From Variovorax ginsengisoli (lineage in GTDB: Bacteria; Pseudomonadota; Gammaproteobacteria; Burkholderiales; Burkholderiaceae_C): DNA of 64,000 bases. Under the pieces are notes generated by a model. It made no database searches, had not been told where the DNA came from, and was given only the letters and a program-made list of their open reading frames with translations. The position numbers and the translations under genes were made by a program. How positions within the stretch are numbered: the stretch's first letter is position 1; the number at the start of each line of letters is the position of its first letter. The stretch is from NCBI RefSeq assembly GCF_030486595.1, contig NZ_JAUJZH010000020.1, positions 1 to 64,000 on the forward strand, given 5' to 3'. Below, piece after piece: positions 1 to 8,120 of this stretch.

Positions 1-51
1 AATCCTCATACCCCCACCGCTTAAAAAAGCAGCAGGGTAGGCTGAACACCC

Positions 52-104
52 GGGTCAAATTTGAACCGGCACAACCCTCACAGGTGGGTCAAATTTCGGC
101 CGGC
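52..104. repeat. IS21-like terminal direct repeats (remnant)
   Basis: Two imperfect direct repeats, GGGTCAAATTTGAACCGGC at 52-70 and GGGTCAAATTTCGGCCGGC at 86-104, sit at the left edge. Tandem repeats of this wording are, from memory, typical of the ends of IS21-family elements in Burkholderiales. No istA/istB reading frame is visible here, so this is an isolated end or the start of an element lying outside the window. Positions 1-51 and 105-367 show no recognisable gene; the stretch from 242 is open in frame with the following regulator but has no conserved content. Confidence 0.45.
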
Positions 105-367
105 GCCAACAAGCTGGACTCAGTGGCCGCGCGGTGGAGGGCGAAGCGGTGTTCCGCCAGGCGCCTTGAAGGCTCGGGCCGCACCGGTGGCGGCGGCCGC
201 CGTATCACCCGGTTTGCAAATCGCTCGGCTGGCGCTGCGAGTTGACGGCTTGTGCATCGCACGCAGACCCCGCCCCGCGCTCAGCCACTAAGGAGATCCA
301 CTCACGAGAATCCAGCGGCGACCCGGACATACTTTTGCTTGCGTCTTCCTGGTGTTCACAACGCGGA

Positions 368-1300
368 ATGTCACTCGATCTCAATCTGCTACGAGTTATT
401 CTGTCGGTTTACGACCATGGCGGCATCGCAGCCGCGGCGCACGCGCTTGATATGAGTCAACCCGGCTTGAGCGCTGCGTTGCAGCGCGCGCGCAGTGCGT
501 TGAATGATCCACTCTTCATCCGAGGTTCCAAGAGGATGGAGGCCACCGAGCGAACCAGGCGGATGTTGCCATCGCTCAGGCTCATCATGGAGACGGTGGA
601 CCGGGATGTGGAGAGTGCCGCCGAATTCGATCCGGGCTCCTATCGCGGCGAGTTTAAGCTCGCTTTGACGGACGCGGGGGAGGCGATCCTACTCCCCTCG
701 GTGTTGGTGGCACTCGCCAAACACTGCCCCAATGCGGACATCCGATCGATGTCCTACACGATCCCCGAACTTCAGAGCGCGATGGAAGAGGGTGCCGTTG
801 ACTTGGCCCTCGGCTTCTTCCCGGACCTGAGCTCTGTCAACTACTACAAGCAAGTCATCTCTACCCAGTCGTTCTGCTGCCTCATTTCTGCGGACCATCC
901 CATTCGCGGCTCAACCATCTCCCGGGAAGAGTATTTCGCGGGGGATCACGTGCTGGTGGAGGGCCAGTCACCCAGCGAAGAGTTGCTAGAAAACTTTCTG
1001 GCGCGACAACGTGCCCGCAGAAAGATCGTACTGCGCACGCCGCACTTCATGAGCGCTCCTGCCATCGTTGCGCGAACCCAGCTCATCGCCACCGTCCCCG
1101 ACGGCGTTGCAAACATCGTCGCGATGATGAGCAATCCTCGAATCGTCCGCGCCGAGTTCCACATGCCGCGATTCGACACCTGCGTGTATTGGCACCCCAG
1201 CATGCAGGAGGATGCCAAGAACCGCTGGCTGCGGCGCACCTTGGTGGCCGAGCTGCGTGGCAGGCTATCCCGACCAGGCCATGGTGAGCGATCCGCGTAA
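368..1300 (+). CDS. LysR-family transcriptional regulator
   Basis: A 310-aa regulator with the usual LysR length and layout: an N-terminal winged HTH (DLNLLRVILSVYDHGGI, then AAAHALDMSQPGLSAAL) over residues 1-65, then a periplasmic-binding-protein-like effector domain. The reading frame is open from 242, but the ATG at 368 gives the standard N-terminus, so I chose it. It has the NodD/PnbR-like DLNLL start, as do the regulator at 7030-8010 and, more distantly, the one at 22030-22968. It lies just upstream of, and in the same direction as, the HD-domain gene at 1509, whose leader carries a shared island motif (1413-1443). It is a plausible regulator of that motif; its effector is unknown. Confidence 0.9.
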   Translation: MSLDLNLLRVILSVYDHGGIAAAAHALDMSQPGLSAALQRARSALNDPLFIRGSKRMEATERTRRMLPSLRLIMETVDRDVESAAEFDPGSYRGEFKLALTDAGEAILLPSVLVALAKHCPNADIRSMSYTIPELQSAMEEGAVDLALGFFPDLSSVNYYKQVISTQSFCCLISADHPIRGSTISREEYFAGDHVLVEGQSPSEELLENFLARQRARRKIVLRTPHFMSAPAIVARTQLIATVPDGVANIVAMMSNPRIVRAEFHMPRFDTCVYWHPSMQEDAKNRWLRRTLVAELRGRLSRPGHGERSA

Positions 1301-1412
1301 GCCTCATCCGGGCCGGCGAACGCAGGCCATCTGATGATTTGGTAAGCGCCACCGGGCTGCGCGGGCTTGCGAGTAAACGCATCCCGCAACCCGGCAGGCG
1401 AAATGAGCGAAA

Positions 1413-1443
1413 TGCATCTAACCCGTGCAGAGACATCAGTTCC
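1413..1443 (+). promoter_or_regulatory. shared island motif, copy A
   Basis: TGCA, nine bases, TGCA, one base, AGA, two bases, TCAGTTCC. The element lies 66 bp upstream of the HD-domain gene at 1509 and points towards it. The paired TGCA blocks form an interrupted dyad (ATGCA...TGCA) of the kind bound by LysR proteins. Copies B, C and D have exactly the same spacing. Confidence 0.6.
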
Positions 1444-1508
1444 ATTCACGGGCGCCAAGGCTCACCATTCACCCCATGGACAAGTCGTCCGCTACGCAAG
1501 GAAACGCC

Positions 1509-2276
1509 ATGAGGATTCGTGAAACTCTACGCTGCATCTCTCTCGCGCTCACGCTGGCCGCATGCGTCGCGGCACCGTGCGCTCACGCACAGGCGATCGC
1601 GCCACAGCGGGACGGGACCGTCCTGAACGAACGCCATCCGCTCTCCGAAACGAGGATTCCCGACACTGCGTTGGCGCGCGACGCGGCGCGGGCCATCCGC
1701 CAGGCGGAGGGCGACCTTCTATTCGAGCACTCGATGCGGGTCTACTACTGGGCCGCCTTGGCCGCAAAGCGCAAGGGCCTGCCCATTGACCCCGAGCTTC
1801 TCTACGTCGCTGCCATGTTCCACGACTACGGGCTGACGGCCGGCTATGGAGAGAGCCATCTCCGATTCGAAGTGGATGGAGCCAACGCCGCACGGGAGTT
1901 CCTGCGCAGGCACGGCAGGCCGGAGGCCGAAGCCCAAAGAGTCTGGCTCTCGATCGCACTGCATACGACGAATGGCATCTCTCGCCATCTCGACCCCTTC
2001 GCACAGGTCTTGGCCGAGGGTGCCAGCATGGACCTCGTCGGGGCAGGCTTTGGCGACTTCACGAGCGCGCAGCGGCGCGCGGTCGAGGCTGCCCACCCGC
2101 GTCCGGCATCGTTCGCGGAAGACTTCCTGCGCGACGTATACGAAAGCCTGAAGCACCGCCCGGAGACGACGCAGGGCACCGGCCTGGCGGACGTCATGGC
2201 GTCCCAGGACCCTGCTTTCCAACGCAGGGACTTCAGCAGCCTGGTGCGCCACTCGCCCTGGGCCAGCGGGAACTAG
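1509..2276 (+). CDS. exported HD-domain hydrolase (cyanamide-hydratase-like)
   Basis: A 255-aa protein with an N-terminal export signal: basic RIRETLR, a hydrophobic stretch, then both an AHA-QA type cleavage site and a possible lipobox LAAC at residues 16-19, so either a periplasmic protein or a lipoprotein. The HD-domain metal ligands are visible as His74 (HSMRVYYW) and His105-Asp106 (FHDYG), with a later His in ALHTTNG. The family resembles the cyanamide hydratase/HD phosphohydrolase group, where HSLR...W and FHDIGLT are typical. The ATG at 1509 is chosen because the signal peptide begins there; an earlier in-frame start at 1425 would bury it. A paralogue without a signal peptide lies at 4339. 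Its 3' end overlaps the convergent LysR gene by 44 bp. Substrate unknown. Confidence 0.8.
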   Translation: MRIRETLRCISLALTLAACVAAPCAHAQAIAPQRDGTVLNERHPLSETRIPDTALARDAARAIRQAEGDLLFEHSMRVYYWAALAAKRKGLPIDPELLYVAAMFHDYGLTAGYGESHLRFEVDGANAAREFLRRHGRPEAEAQRVWLSIALHTTNGISRHLDPFAQVLAEGASMDLVGAGFGDFTSAQRRAVEAAHPRPASFAEDFLRDVYESLKHRPETTQGTGLADVMASQDPAFQRRDFSSLVRHSPWASGN

Positions 2277-3246
2277 CGGGAGAAGGCGGGGGAGCAGGCG
2301 GGAAGGCGCAAGGCTCCGGTCCACACGAGCGACGCGGAACAGCCGATGCGGGTTGCATCGGCTTCAGCTTTTCCACTACCCAATCGACGAACACCCTCAC
2401 GCGCGGAGCGAGCTGGCGCTGGCGCGGGTACATCACGGCGACCGGCATGGGCGGCGGGGGAGACTTCGGCAGTGCCTCCAGCAGCTCACCGTCGGCAAGG
2501 TATGTTTCCAGCCGGTATTGCGGGGCCTGGATGAATCCGAGACCCTGGAGGCAGCACGCCGTGTATGCGTCCGTGCTGGTCACCGATACGCGTCCCTTGA
2601 GCGTTACGCTGCGCACCTTGCCCCTCACAACGAACGCGAACGGCGAATGCCTGCCCGTCGCCGATGACAGGAAGTTCACCGCCTGGTGCGTACGGAACTG
2701 CTCGATGGAGCGAGGCATCCCATGCTCCTCCACGTAGCTGCGGCTGGCACAGGTCACGGTCGGCATCAGCGCCACGCGACGCGCAACGAGGCCGATGTCG
2801 CGCGGCGCACCCGCGCGGACGACGCAGTCGACGCCTTCGCGCAGGAGGTCGACGAGGCGATCCGTCGTGCCGATCTCAAGATCGATCTTCGGGTACCGGC
2901 GGCAGAATTCCCCCAGATGCGGCAGCAGAAAGGCTGCCCCAATCGCCCCTCCTAAGTCGACGCGCAGCCGCCCGCCCGGATTCGCCGCCGCGTCCCCGAG
3001 CCAGGACTCGGCCTCCTCGACTTCGCCAAGCACGCGCTGGCACCGCTCGTAGTACGCCTGTCCTTCCAATGTGGGGCTGACATGGCGGGTGGTGCGGTGC
3101 AGGAGGCGCACCCCCACGCGGCGTTCGAGCTGCTGGATGGCGTGGGTGGCGGTCGCGCGCGGCAGGTTCATGTCCTCGGCGGCTGCGGTGAAGCTGCCGA
3201 GATCCACTATTCGCGTGAACAGCCGCATGACGTCAATGCGATCCAT
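2233..3246 (-). CDS. LysR-family transcriptional regulator
   Basis: A 337-aa LysR protein. The HTH lies at residues 1-60 (VMRLFTRIVDLGSFTAAAE, then NLPRATATHAIQQLE), followed by a substrate-binding domain of the CrgA/DmlR-like group (LLHRTTRHVSPTLEG). It is divergent from the SDR gene starting at 3386, the classic arrangement for a LysR regulator and its target. The last 35-40 residues (rich in Pro, Ser and Arg) look unlike the family and overlap the 3' end of the HD gene, so the original stop codon was probably lost and translation runs on. Confidence 0.88.
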   Translation of the reverse strand: MDRIDVMRLFTRIVDLGSFTAAAEDMNLPRATATHAIQQLERRVGVRLLHRTTRHVSPTLEGQAYYERCQRVLGEVEEAESWLGDAAANPGGRLRVDLGGAIGAAFLLPHLGEFCRRYPKIDLEIGTTDRLVDLLREGVDCVVRAGAPRDIGLVARRVALMPTVTCASRSYVEEHGMPRSIEQFRTHQAVNFLSSATGRHSPFAFVVRGKVRSVTLKGRVSVTSTDAYTACCLQGLGFIQAPQYRLETYLADGELLEALPKSPPPPMPVAVMYPRQRQLAPRVRVFVDWVVEKLKPMQPASAVPRRSCGPEPCAFPPAPPPSPASSRWPRASGAPGC

Positions 3247-3385
3247 GGAGTTCTCGTCTTCGTGTGAGCGGGAAGTGCATCACTGTTTGTGATTATTGAA
3301 TAGTGATGTCGATGAGCGTTCATTGATCCGCCGTCGCCTACAGCCGACCATGCATCCTGTCGCAAAAACACACCGAAAGGACTTC

Positions 3386-4147
3386 ATGAACAGTGGAAAA
3401 ATTGCCCTCGTGACGGGCGGCAGCCGCGGGCTCGGCCGCAACATGGCCCTGCATCTTGCGCGCGAAGGCCACGATGTGATCGTGACGTACAGGACGCGCG
3501 CAGACGAAGCCGCGGACGTGCAGGCGCAGGTCGAAGCTCTGGGGCGGCGAGCGGCCATCCTGCCGTTGGACGTCGCTGACCTGGGGTCATTCCCCGTGTT
3601 TTCAGCCCAGCTTCGTGAGGTCCTCAAGAGGCATTGGGACCGCCAAACCATCGACTTCCTTGTCAACAACGGGGGCACAAATGGACAGGGCAAGCTCGGC
3701 GAAACGGAAGAAGGCGTGTTCGATGCGCTCGCAAACGTCCACTTCAAGGGCGTGTACTTCCTGACGCAGCAGCTGCTTGCGCAGATTGCAGACGGAGGGG
3801 CGATCGTGTGCGTCTCCTCAGGCCTGACGCGGATCGCGATACCGGGGTACGGCCCGTATGCGGCGATGAAATCGGCCGTGGAAACACTCGTGCGTTACTG
3901 GGCCAAGGAGCTCGGCCCACGCCAAATCCGCGTGAACGCGATCGCACCCGGGGCCATTGCCACCGACTTCAGCCGCGAGGTGTATGAAGCCAACCCGCAA
4001 TTGCCGATCATGATCGCCCAGAACACCGCGCTTGGAAGAATGGGACAGGCGGAAGACATCGGCCCGGTCGTCGCATTTCTCTGCTCGGAGGCGGCTGCAT
4101 GGGTCAACGCACAGCGGCTGGAGGTCAGCGGCGGGCAGATGATTTGA
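3386..4147 (+). CDS. SDR-family NAD(P)-dependent oxidoreductase
   Basis: A 253-aa classical short-chain dehydrogenase/reductase. Visible signatures are the glycine-rich cofactor motif TGGSRGLG near residue 10, LDVAD, an NNGG variant of the NNAG structural motif, the catalytic Ser in VCVSSG and the catalytic YAAMK (YxxxK). The C-terminal SGGQMI is typical of FabG-like members. The ATG at 3386 follows AAAGGA and is the family start, rather than the in-frame codon at 3296. It is divergent from a LysR gene, which probably controls it, and is followed by the second HD-domain gene. Substrate unknown. Confidence 0.9.
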   Translation: MNSGKIALVTGGSRGLGRNMALHLAREGHDVIVTYRTRADEAADVQAQVEALGRRAAILPLDVADLGSFPVFSAQLREVLKRHWDRQTIDFLVNNGGTNGQGKLGETEEGVFDALANVHFKGVYFLTQQLLAQIADGGAIVCVSSGLTRIAIPGYGPYAAMKSAVETLVRYWAKELGPRQIRVNAIAPGAIATDFSREVYEANPQLPIMIAQNTALGRMGQAEDIGPVVAFLCSEAAAWVNAQRLEVSGGQMI

Positions 4148-4194
4148 CCCACGCGGGTCTCGAGTGACTCCGCGCGCCGATGACTTGAGCCGCC

Positions 4195-4225
4195 TGCAAG
4201 TTGTCCTTGCACAGAGTTCAGTTCC
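4195..4225 (+). promoter_or_regulatory. shared island motif, copy B
   Basis: TGCA (4195), nine bases, TGCA (4208), CAGA, GT, TCAGTTCC (4218-4225). It points towards the HD-domain gene at 4339, 113 bp away, and has the same spacing as copies A, C and D. Confidence 0.6.
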
Positions 4226-4338
4226 ATTTCGTGCCCTGGCCGCTGATGATGACGCCATCGCGGTGCCGGGCAACCGCTTTGGCGAGTTGCAACGGCAACG
4301 ACGTCCACTGCCACCGTTACCACCCGTCGAGGAAAGTC

Positions 4339-4983
4339 ATGACTCCCAGAGAAGTTTCCGGAATACGCATCCCCGATAGTCAGCTCGCTCGCGAGCTGAC
4401 AGAGTTCGTTCGCGACACCGAGAGCGACCTGCTCTACAACCACTCCTTGCGCTGCTACTGCTGGGGCTGCCTCGCGGGCCGCCGCAAAGAGCTGAAGTAC
4501 GACGCCGAACTGCTCTACGCCGCCTCGATGTTCCACGACATCGGCCTGACGGCCAAGTACGAGAACAGTCAGCTTCGCTTCGAAGTGGACGGCGCGAATG
4601 CGGCGAGTGATTTCCTCCGGAGCCATGGCATTTCCGAAACGGACATCGAGACGGTCTGGAATGCCGTGGCCCTGCACAGCACCCCCGGCATCCCGCAGTT
4701 CATGCGAGCGGAGATCGCCCTCGTCCAAGCAGGCGCGGGCATGGACGTTGCCGGGCGGGGATACGATGAGTTCACGGACGCGGAACGCCAGTCAGTGCTT
4801 GCTGCTTTTCCCCGCGAAGACGACTTCAAGAGCGGAATCATCGATGCCTTCTACGAAGGCATGAAGCACCGACCCGCCAGCACCGTCGGCACCTTCAATG
4901 ATGACTTCCTCGCGCACAAGGACCCTCACTTCCAGCGGGTCGACATGTGCGCAGTCATCTACGCGTCGAAGTGGCAGGGTTGA
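4339..4983 (+). CDS. cytoplasmic HD-domain hydrolase, paralogue of 1509-2276
   Basis: A 214-aa HD-domain protein without a signal peptide. The metal ligands are His35 (HSLRCYCW) and His66-Asp67 (FHDIGL), with later His in VALHSTPG. Most residues of the core match the exported paralogue at 1509, including LRFEVDGANAA and MKHRP near the C-terminus, so the two come from a duplication. The start at 4339 follows GAGGAAAG; the frame is open back to 4201, but the extension overlaps the shared motif and shows no conservation. Family relatives include cyanamide hydratase and uncharacterised HD hydrolases; the substrate here is unknown. The presence of a regulatory motif in both leaders suggests co-regulation of the two forms. 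Confidence 0.82.
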   Translation: MTPREVSGIRIPDSQLARELTEFVRDTESDLLYNHSLRCYCWGCLAGRRKELKYDAELLYAASMFHDIGLTAKYENSQLRFEVDGANAASDFLRSHGISETDIETVWNAVALHSTPGIPQFMRAEIALVQAGAGMDVAGRGYDEFTDAERQSVLAAFPREDDFKSGIIDAFYEGMKHRPASTVGTFNDDFLAHKDPHFQRVDMCAVIYASKWQG

Positions 4984-5045
4984 TGCCGCTGCGGCTTCAG
5001 GAACGCCCTGCTGGCGTCCTGAATTGAGGCGGGGAAGAGGCGCGC

Positions 5046-5197
5046 AGTGACGAGGCTCGCCGCCTGGAGGACTCGGATGCCCGTTGAAGCGGCGGGCAAC
5101 GAACGTCGGCTACGCGAACGTGGAGGCCTTCCGCCGCGCGTTCAGCCGGCGGTTCGGCGTGAGTCCACGCGAGGATCGGAAGCAGTTCGCGGACTGA
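5046..5197 (+). pseudogene. remnant of a GlxA/AraC-type regulator (C-terminus)
   Basis: Translation gives DEARRLEDSDA and then, one frame over, PLKRRATNVGYANVEAFRRA followed by FSRRFGVSPREDRKQFAD and a stop at 5195. This is the last part of an AraC HTH and closely matches the C-terminus of the intact regulator at 16693-17658 (EARRQLEDSDDPLKRLSANV, GYANLDAFSRAFNRR). A frameshift near 5080 and the missing N-terminus make it non-functional. The convergent nitroreductase reads through it on the other strand. Confidence 0.7.
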
Positions 5198-5927
5198 GCA
5201 CAGTCGCCTCGCGTGCAGGCGCGGCAGGCTCGAAGCCGACGAACTGAGCGAACTCGCGCGCACCCTGTCGCGGCATTCGGACCTGGTTCACCGCCGCCAC
5301 CGTTTCGGCGAAGCCCATGGACATCCCGCACGCGGTCAGGTTGTCCGGGGACATGCCAAGGTAGGAAGCGATCACCGGATGGAAGCGTGCGAACGAGACC
5401 TGCGGGCACGTGGCGATGCCGCGTGCCCCGGCTGCGATCATCACGCTCTGCACGAACAGGCCAAGGTCGAGCCAGCTGTGTGCCGTCAGGCGCCGGTCAA
5501 TGCTGAAGAGCAGGCCGACCGGCGCGCCGAAGAAGTGGAAGTTCTTCTCGGTCTGTGCGGCGCGCGCGGCGGCGTCGTGCCGGTCGATTCCGAGACAGCC
5601 GTAGTAGCGTGTTGCAAAGTCCGCCTGTCGTTCGCCGAATTCCGGGGGGAGCGGATCCGGAAAATGGGGCGACGGGGGCAGACTTCCTTCCCTGAAGCTC
5701 GCTACCAGCGCGTCGCCCAACTCGCGCAGGGCGGCGCCCGCCAGCACGTGCACGCGCCACGGCTGCGTGTTCGAATTGCTGGGCGCCGTCGCGGCGGCGT
5801 CGAGGATCTCGAGCACCGTCTCTGCCGGGAGCGGGTCCGGTCGGTATGCGCGCGTGGACCGGCGTGACTGCAGCACCCGGTCGACACAGCGCGCAATTTC
5901 CGCCTGCGTGCGGTGCTCCGTGTCCAT
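5142..5927 (-). CDS. nitroreductase-family protein
   Basis: A 261-aa FMN-dependent nitroreductase-like protein. Features are the FMN-binding SRRSTRAY near residue 22, APSNSNTQPW, FFGAPVGLLF and a C-terminal TCPQVSFARF region. It probably reduces nitro groups or quinones with NAD(P)H. The ATG at 5927 comes one base after the stop of the upstream Bug receptor gene (5929-6909), so the two form a tight operon. The last ~25 residues (after FVGFEP) extend beyond the paralogue at 8673, which ends MVGFPE, and are encoded antisense to the AraC remnant, indicating a lost stop. Substrate not determinable; a role in nitroaromatic reduction is inferred from context. Confidence 0.85.
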   Translation of the reverse strand: MDTEHRTQAEIARCVDRVLQSRRSTRAYRPDPLPAETVLEILDAAATAPSNSNTQPWRVHVLAGAALRELGDALVASFREGSLPPSPHFPDPLPPEFGERQADFATRYYGCLGIDRHDAAARAAQTEKNFHFFGAPVGLLFSIDRRLTAHSWLDLGLFVQSVMIAAGARGIATCPQVSFARFHPVIASYLGMSPDNLTACGMSMGFAETVAAVNQVRMPRQGAREFAQFVGFEPAAPAREATVLSPRTASDPRVDSRRTAG

Positions 5928-5928
5928 G

Positions 5929-6909
5929 TCAGTCCTCGGAGCGGAAACCGGAAGCCTGCACGATGGGACGCCAGAACTCCCGCTGGGACTGCAGCTGCTT
6001 CGCATACTCGCCGGGCGGAAGCGTCAGGGTTTCCAGGCCGACCTGCTCCAAGGCCGAGCGAAGCGCCGGATCCTTGGCGGCGGTAACAATGGACGCGTGC
6101 ACCGCCTGCACGGTCGACTCGGAGGTCCCGGGTGGCGCGAAGATCCCATAGTTCTCCACCCCGACGACCTTTGGGTATCCCTGCTCGATGAAGGTGGGTA
6201 CCTTTGGCAGGAAGGCGGAGCGCTTCTCGCCGGAGACACCCAGGATCCTGAGCTTGCCTTGTTGCAGGTAAGGCAAGAAGTCGGCGATGAACCCGAAGTA
6301 CGCCGGGATCTGCCCACCGATCAGGTCCTGAATCGCCGGTGCGGATCCGCGATAGCCCACGTGTTGCAGCTTCAGACCCGCAGTGTCGGAGAGCTGGTAT
6401 CCGAGGAAGTGCGCGAAGGAGCCGGCAGCGGGCGACGCAAAGGTGGCGGAGCTCGGCGTGCGACGCACCCAGTCGACATACGTCTGCAGGTCGTGAACGC
6501 TGGCCGGCGCAGCGCTGCTCACGGCAAACGCACAGGTCGCCGTGACCACTGGCGACACCGGCACCAAGTCTGCCGCTGGATCGTACGCGAGCCGCGCATA
6601 GACGTGCGGGTAGATCGTGAGCGCGGATGCGTGCGTGCACAGGAGCACACTGCCGTCCGCGCGCTCGCGTTTCAACTGGCTGTTGGCGATGCGGCCGGCG
6701 GCCCCCGCCCGGTTGTCCACGATGTACTGGCGCCCCTGCTTGCGCCAGGCCTCCGTCAGGTGGCGTGCCGTCGTGTCGAGAGTTCCCCCCGGGGGATAGC
6801 CGACGACCAGCTTGCCCACGCCCGTCTGGGACAACGCCGGCGGTAGCCAGCCCGCGGCCGGCACGGCCAGGGCGATGCGCGCAAAAGCGCGCCGATTGAT
6901 TGCGTCCAT
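5929..6909 (-). CDS. Bug/TctC-family periplasmic solute receptor
   Basis: A 326-aa extracytoplasmic receptor of the tripartite tricarboxylate transporter (Bug) family, which binds carboxylated or aromatic solutes. The N-terminus MDAINRRAFARIALAVPAAG is a signal peptide with twin arginines (possible Tat export). Family features include VVGYPPGGTLDTTAR, IVDNRAGAAG, YRGSAPAIQDLIGGQI and LGVSGEKRSAFLPKVPTF. No membrane subunits (TctA/TctB) are nearby, which is normal for orphan Bug proteins. It leads an operon with the nitroreductase downstream. Shared motif copy D lies 63 bp upstream. The start at 6909 is chosen for the signal peptide; upstream Met codons lie in the motif region. Confidence 0.9.
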   Translation of the reverse strand: MDAINRRAFARIALAVPAAGWLPPALSQTGVGKLVVGYPPGGTLDTTARHLTEAWRKQGRQYIVDNRAGAAGRIANSQLKRERADGSVLLCTHASALTIYPHVYARLAYDPAADLVPVSPVVTATCAFAVSSAAPASVHDLQTYVDWVRRTPSSATFASPAAGSFAHFLGYQLSDTAGLKLQHVGYRGSAPAIQDLIGGQIPAYFGFIADFLPYLQQGKLRILGVSGEKRSAFLPKVPTFIEQGYPKVVGVENYGIFAPPGTSESTVQAVHASIVTAAKDPALRSALEQVGLETLTLPPGEYAKQLQSQREFWRPIVQASGFRSED

Positions 6910-6971
6910 TCCGCACCTCGCTTCGCTAAATGATTGGTATGACCGAATCATGGTCGGCTGGCGCGCGAGTT

Positions 6972-7002
6972 GGAACTGAAGTCTTTGCATGGGCAAAGTG
7001 CA
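6972..7002 (-). promoter_or_regulatory. shared island motif, copy D
   Basis: Read on the minus strand: TGCA (7002-6999), nine bases, TGCA (6989-6986), AAGA, CT, TCAGTTCC (6979-6972). It is oriented towards the Bug-nitroreductase operon. It matches copy C over about 40 bp, including the preceding GGCA block. Confidence 0.6.
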
Positions 7003-7029
7003 TGCCATTCAATTTGCCCGTTTGCGCCG

Positions 7030-8010
7030 CTAGCCGAGCGCGTCCTCGGCGAGACGTGCCATTGCGGCCACCGCTTCGCGCAGCCAGACATGGCCCTCGT
7101 CGTGTTCGTCGCGGCGGTGCCAGACCGCCCGAATGGTGGACGTTCCTGCCTGATAAGGGGGTTGACGTCGCAGCAGGTCGCTGTTCTTCGCCAGTGCCAT
7201 GGCAAGCGAGGCGGGCACGATGGACAACATCTCGGTCTCGCGCAGCAGGGCGGGGATGGCCAGCGAGTGTGGAACTGTCACGCGCGCGCGCGGGACTTTC
7301 TGTGCCGTAAGCAGCGCCTCCTCCAGCGCGTGGCGGTCGAACATCTCGGACTGCCGCGCAAGGCCACGCTCCAGAATGAATCCGCCCACCGCGCCTTCTT
7401 CCTCGCCCCCAACCGAAAGCGTGACCAGCGGGAATTTCGCCATGTCCTGGAGCGTGAGCTTGCGGCGCGAAGCAGGATGCCCCTTGCGCATCAGGATCGC
7501 TTCGCCCTGCGACATGAGGGTGCGGGAGTTCAGCCGGCCAGGCACCTGCGAGAAGATGCCGATGGCCAGATCGATGCGGCGCAGGTCGATCTGCTCCGCG
7601 AGGTCGAGCCGGGTGAAAGGACGGATGACGAGGTCCACGCCCGGTGCCGAGCGCTGCAGCTCGCGCGAGAGCGGTGCGACGATGACTGTCGTCAGGTGGT
7701 CATTCGCGGCGATGACGAAACGCCGCGTCGATTGTTGCGGAGAGAACGGCTCGACGCCCAGTGTGGCCTCGATCCGCCGCAGCGAGTCGCGCAAGGCAGG
7801 GGCCATCGCCGCGGCACGGCCGGTGGGGACCATGCCTTTTCCCGTGCGCATGAAGAGCTCGTCCCCCACCAGTTCACGAAGCCTGGCGAGGGCATGGCTC
7901 ACCGCTGACTGCGATATGTGCAGCCGCTTGCCTGCGAGCACCAGGTTGCGTTCCTCGTACACCGCATCGAAGACCTTGAGCAGGTTGAGGTCGGTCCGAC
8001 CGATGCTCAT
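7030..8010 (-). CDS. LysR-family regulator (NodD/PnbR-like)
   Basis: A 326-aa LysR protein with DLNLLKVFDAVYEERNL at the start, then AGKRLHISQSAVSHALARLR as the recognition region, LFMRTGKGMVPT, and an effector domain. The ATG at 8010 follows GGAGGAC; a Met at 8037 is less likely. It is divergent from the DUF4863/nitroreductase operon at 8121, and the 110-bp gap contains shared motif copy C. Copy D lies just past its own 3' end, before the Bug operon. The position suggests it is the regulator that reads the motif and controls the nitroaromatic-type genes on both sides. That is inference. Confidence 0.9.
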   Translation of the reverse strand: MSIGRTDLNLLKVFDAVYEERNLVLAGKRLHISQSAVSHALARLRELVGDELFMRTGKGMVPTGRAAAMAPALRDSLRRIEATLGVEPFSPQQSTRRFVIAANDHLTTVIVAPLSRELQRSAPGVDLVIRPFTRLDLAEQIDLRRIDLAIGIFSQVPGRLNSRTLMSQGEAILMRKGHPASRRKLTLQDMAKFPLVTLSVGGEEEGAVGGFILERGLARQSEMFDRHALEEALLTAQKVPRARVTVPHSLAIPALLRETEMLSIVPASLAMALAKNSDLLRRQPPYQAGTSTIRAVWHRRDEHDEGHVWLREAVAAMARLAEDALG

Positions 8011-8036
8011 GTTCGTCCTCCAGCTAATGAACGGCA

Positions 8037-8067
8037 TGCATTATGGGCTTGCAGAGAGATCAGTTCC
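8037..8067 (+). promoter_or_regulatory. shared island motif, copy C
   Basis: TGCA (8037-8040), nine bases, TGCA (8050-8053), GAGA, GA, TCAGTTCC (8060-8067). It lies in the divergent gap between the LysR gene (start 8010) and the DUF4863 gene (start 8121), where a LysR activator would be expected to bind. Confidence 0.65.
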
Positions 8068-8120
8068 GTTTCCGGGGAGGCTTGCCCATCATTGCGACCA
8101 GCCAATCAGGAGCTCACACC

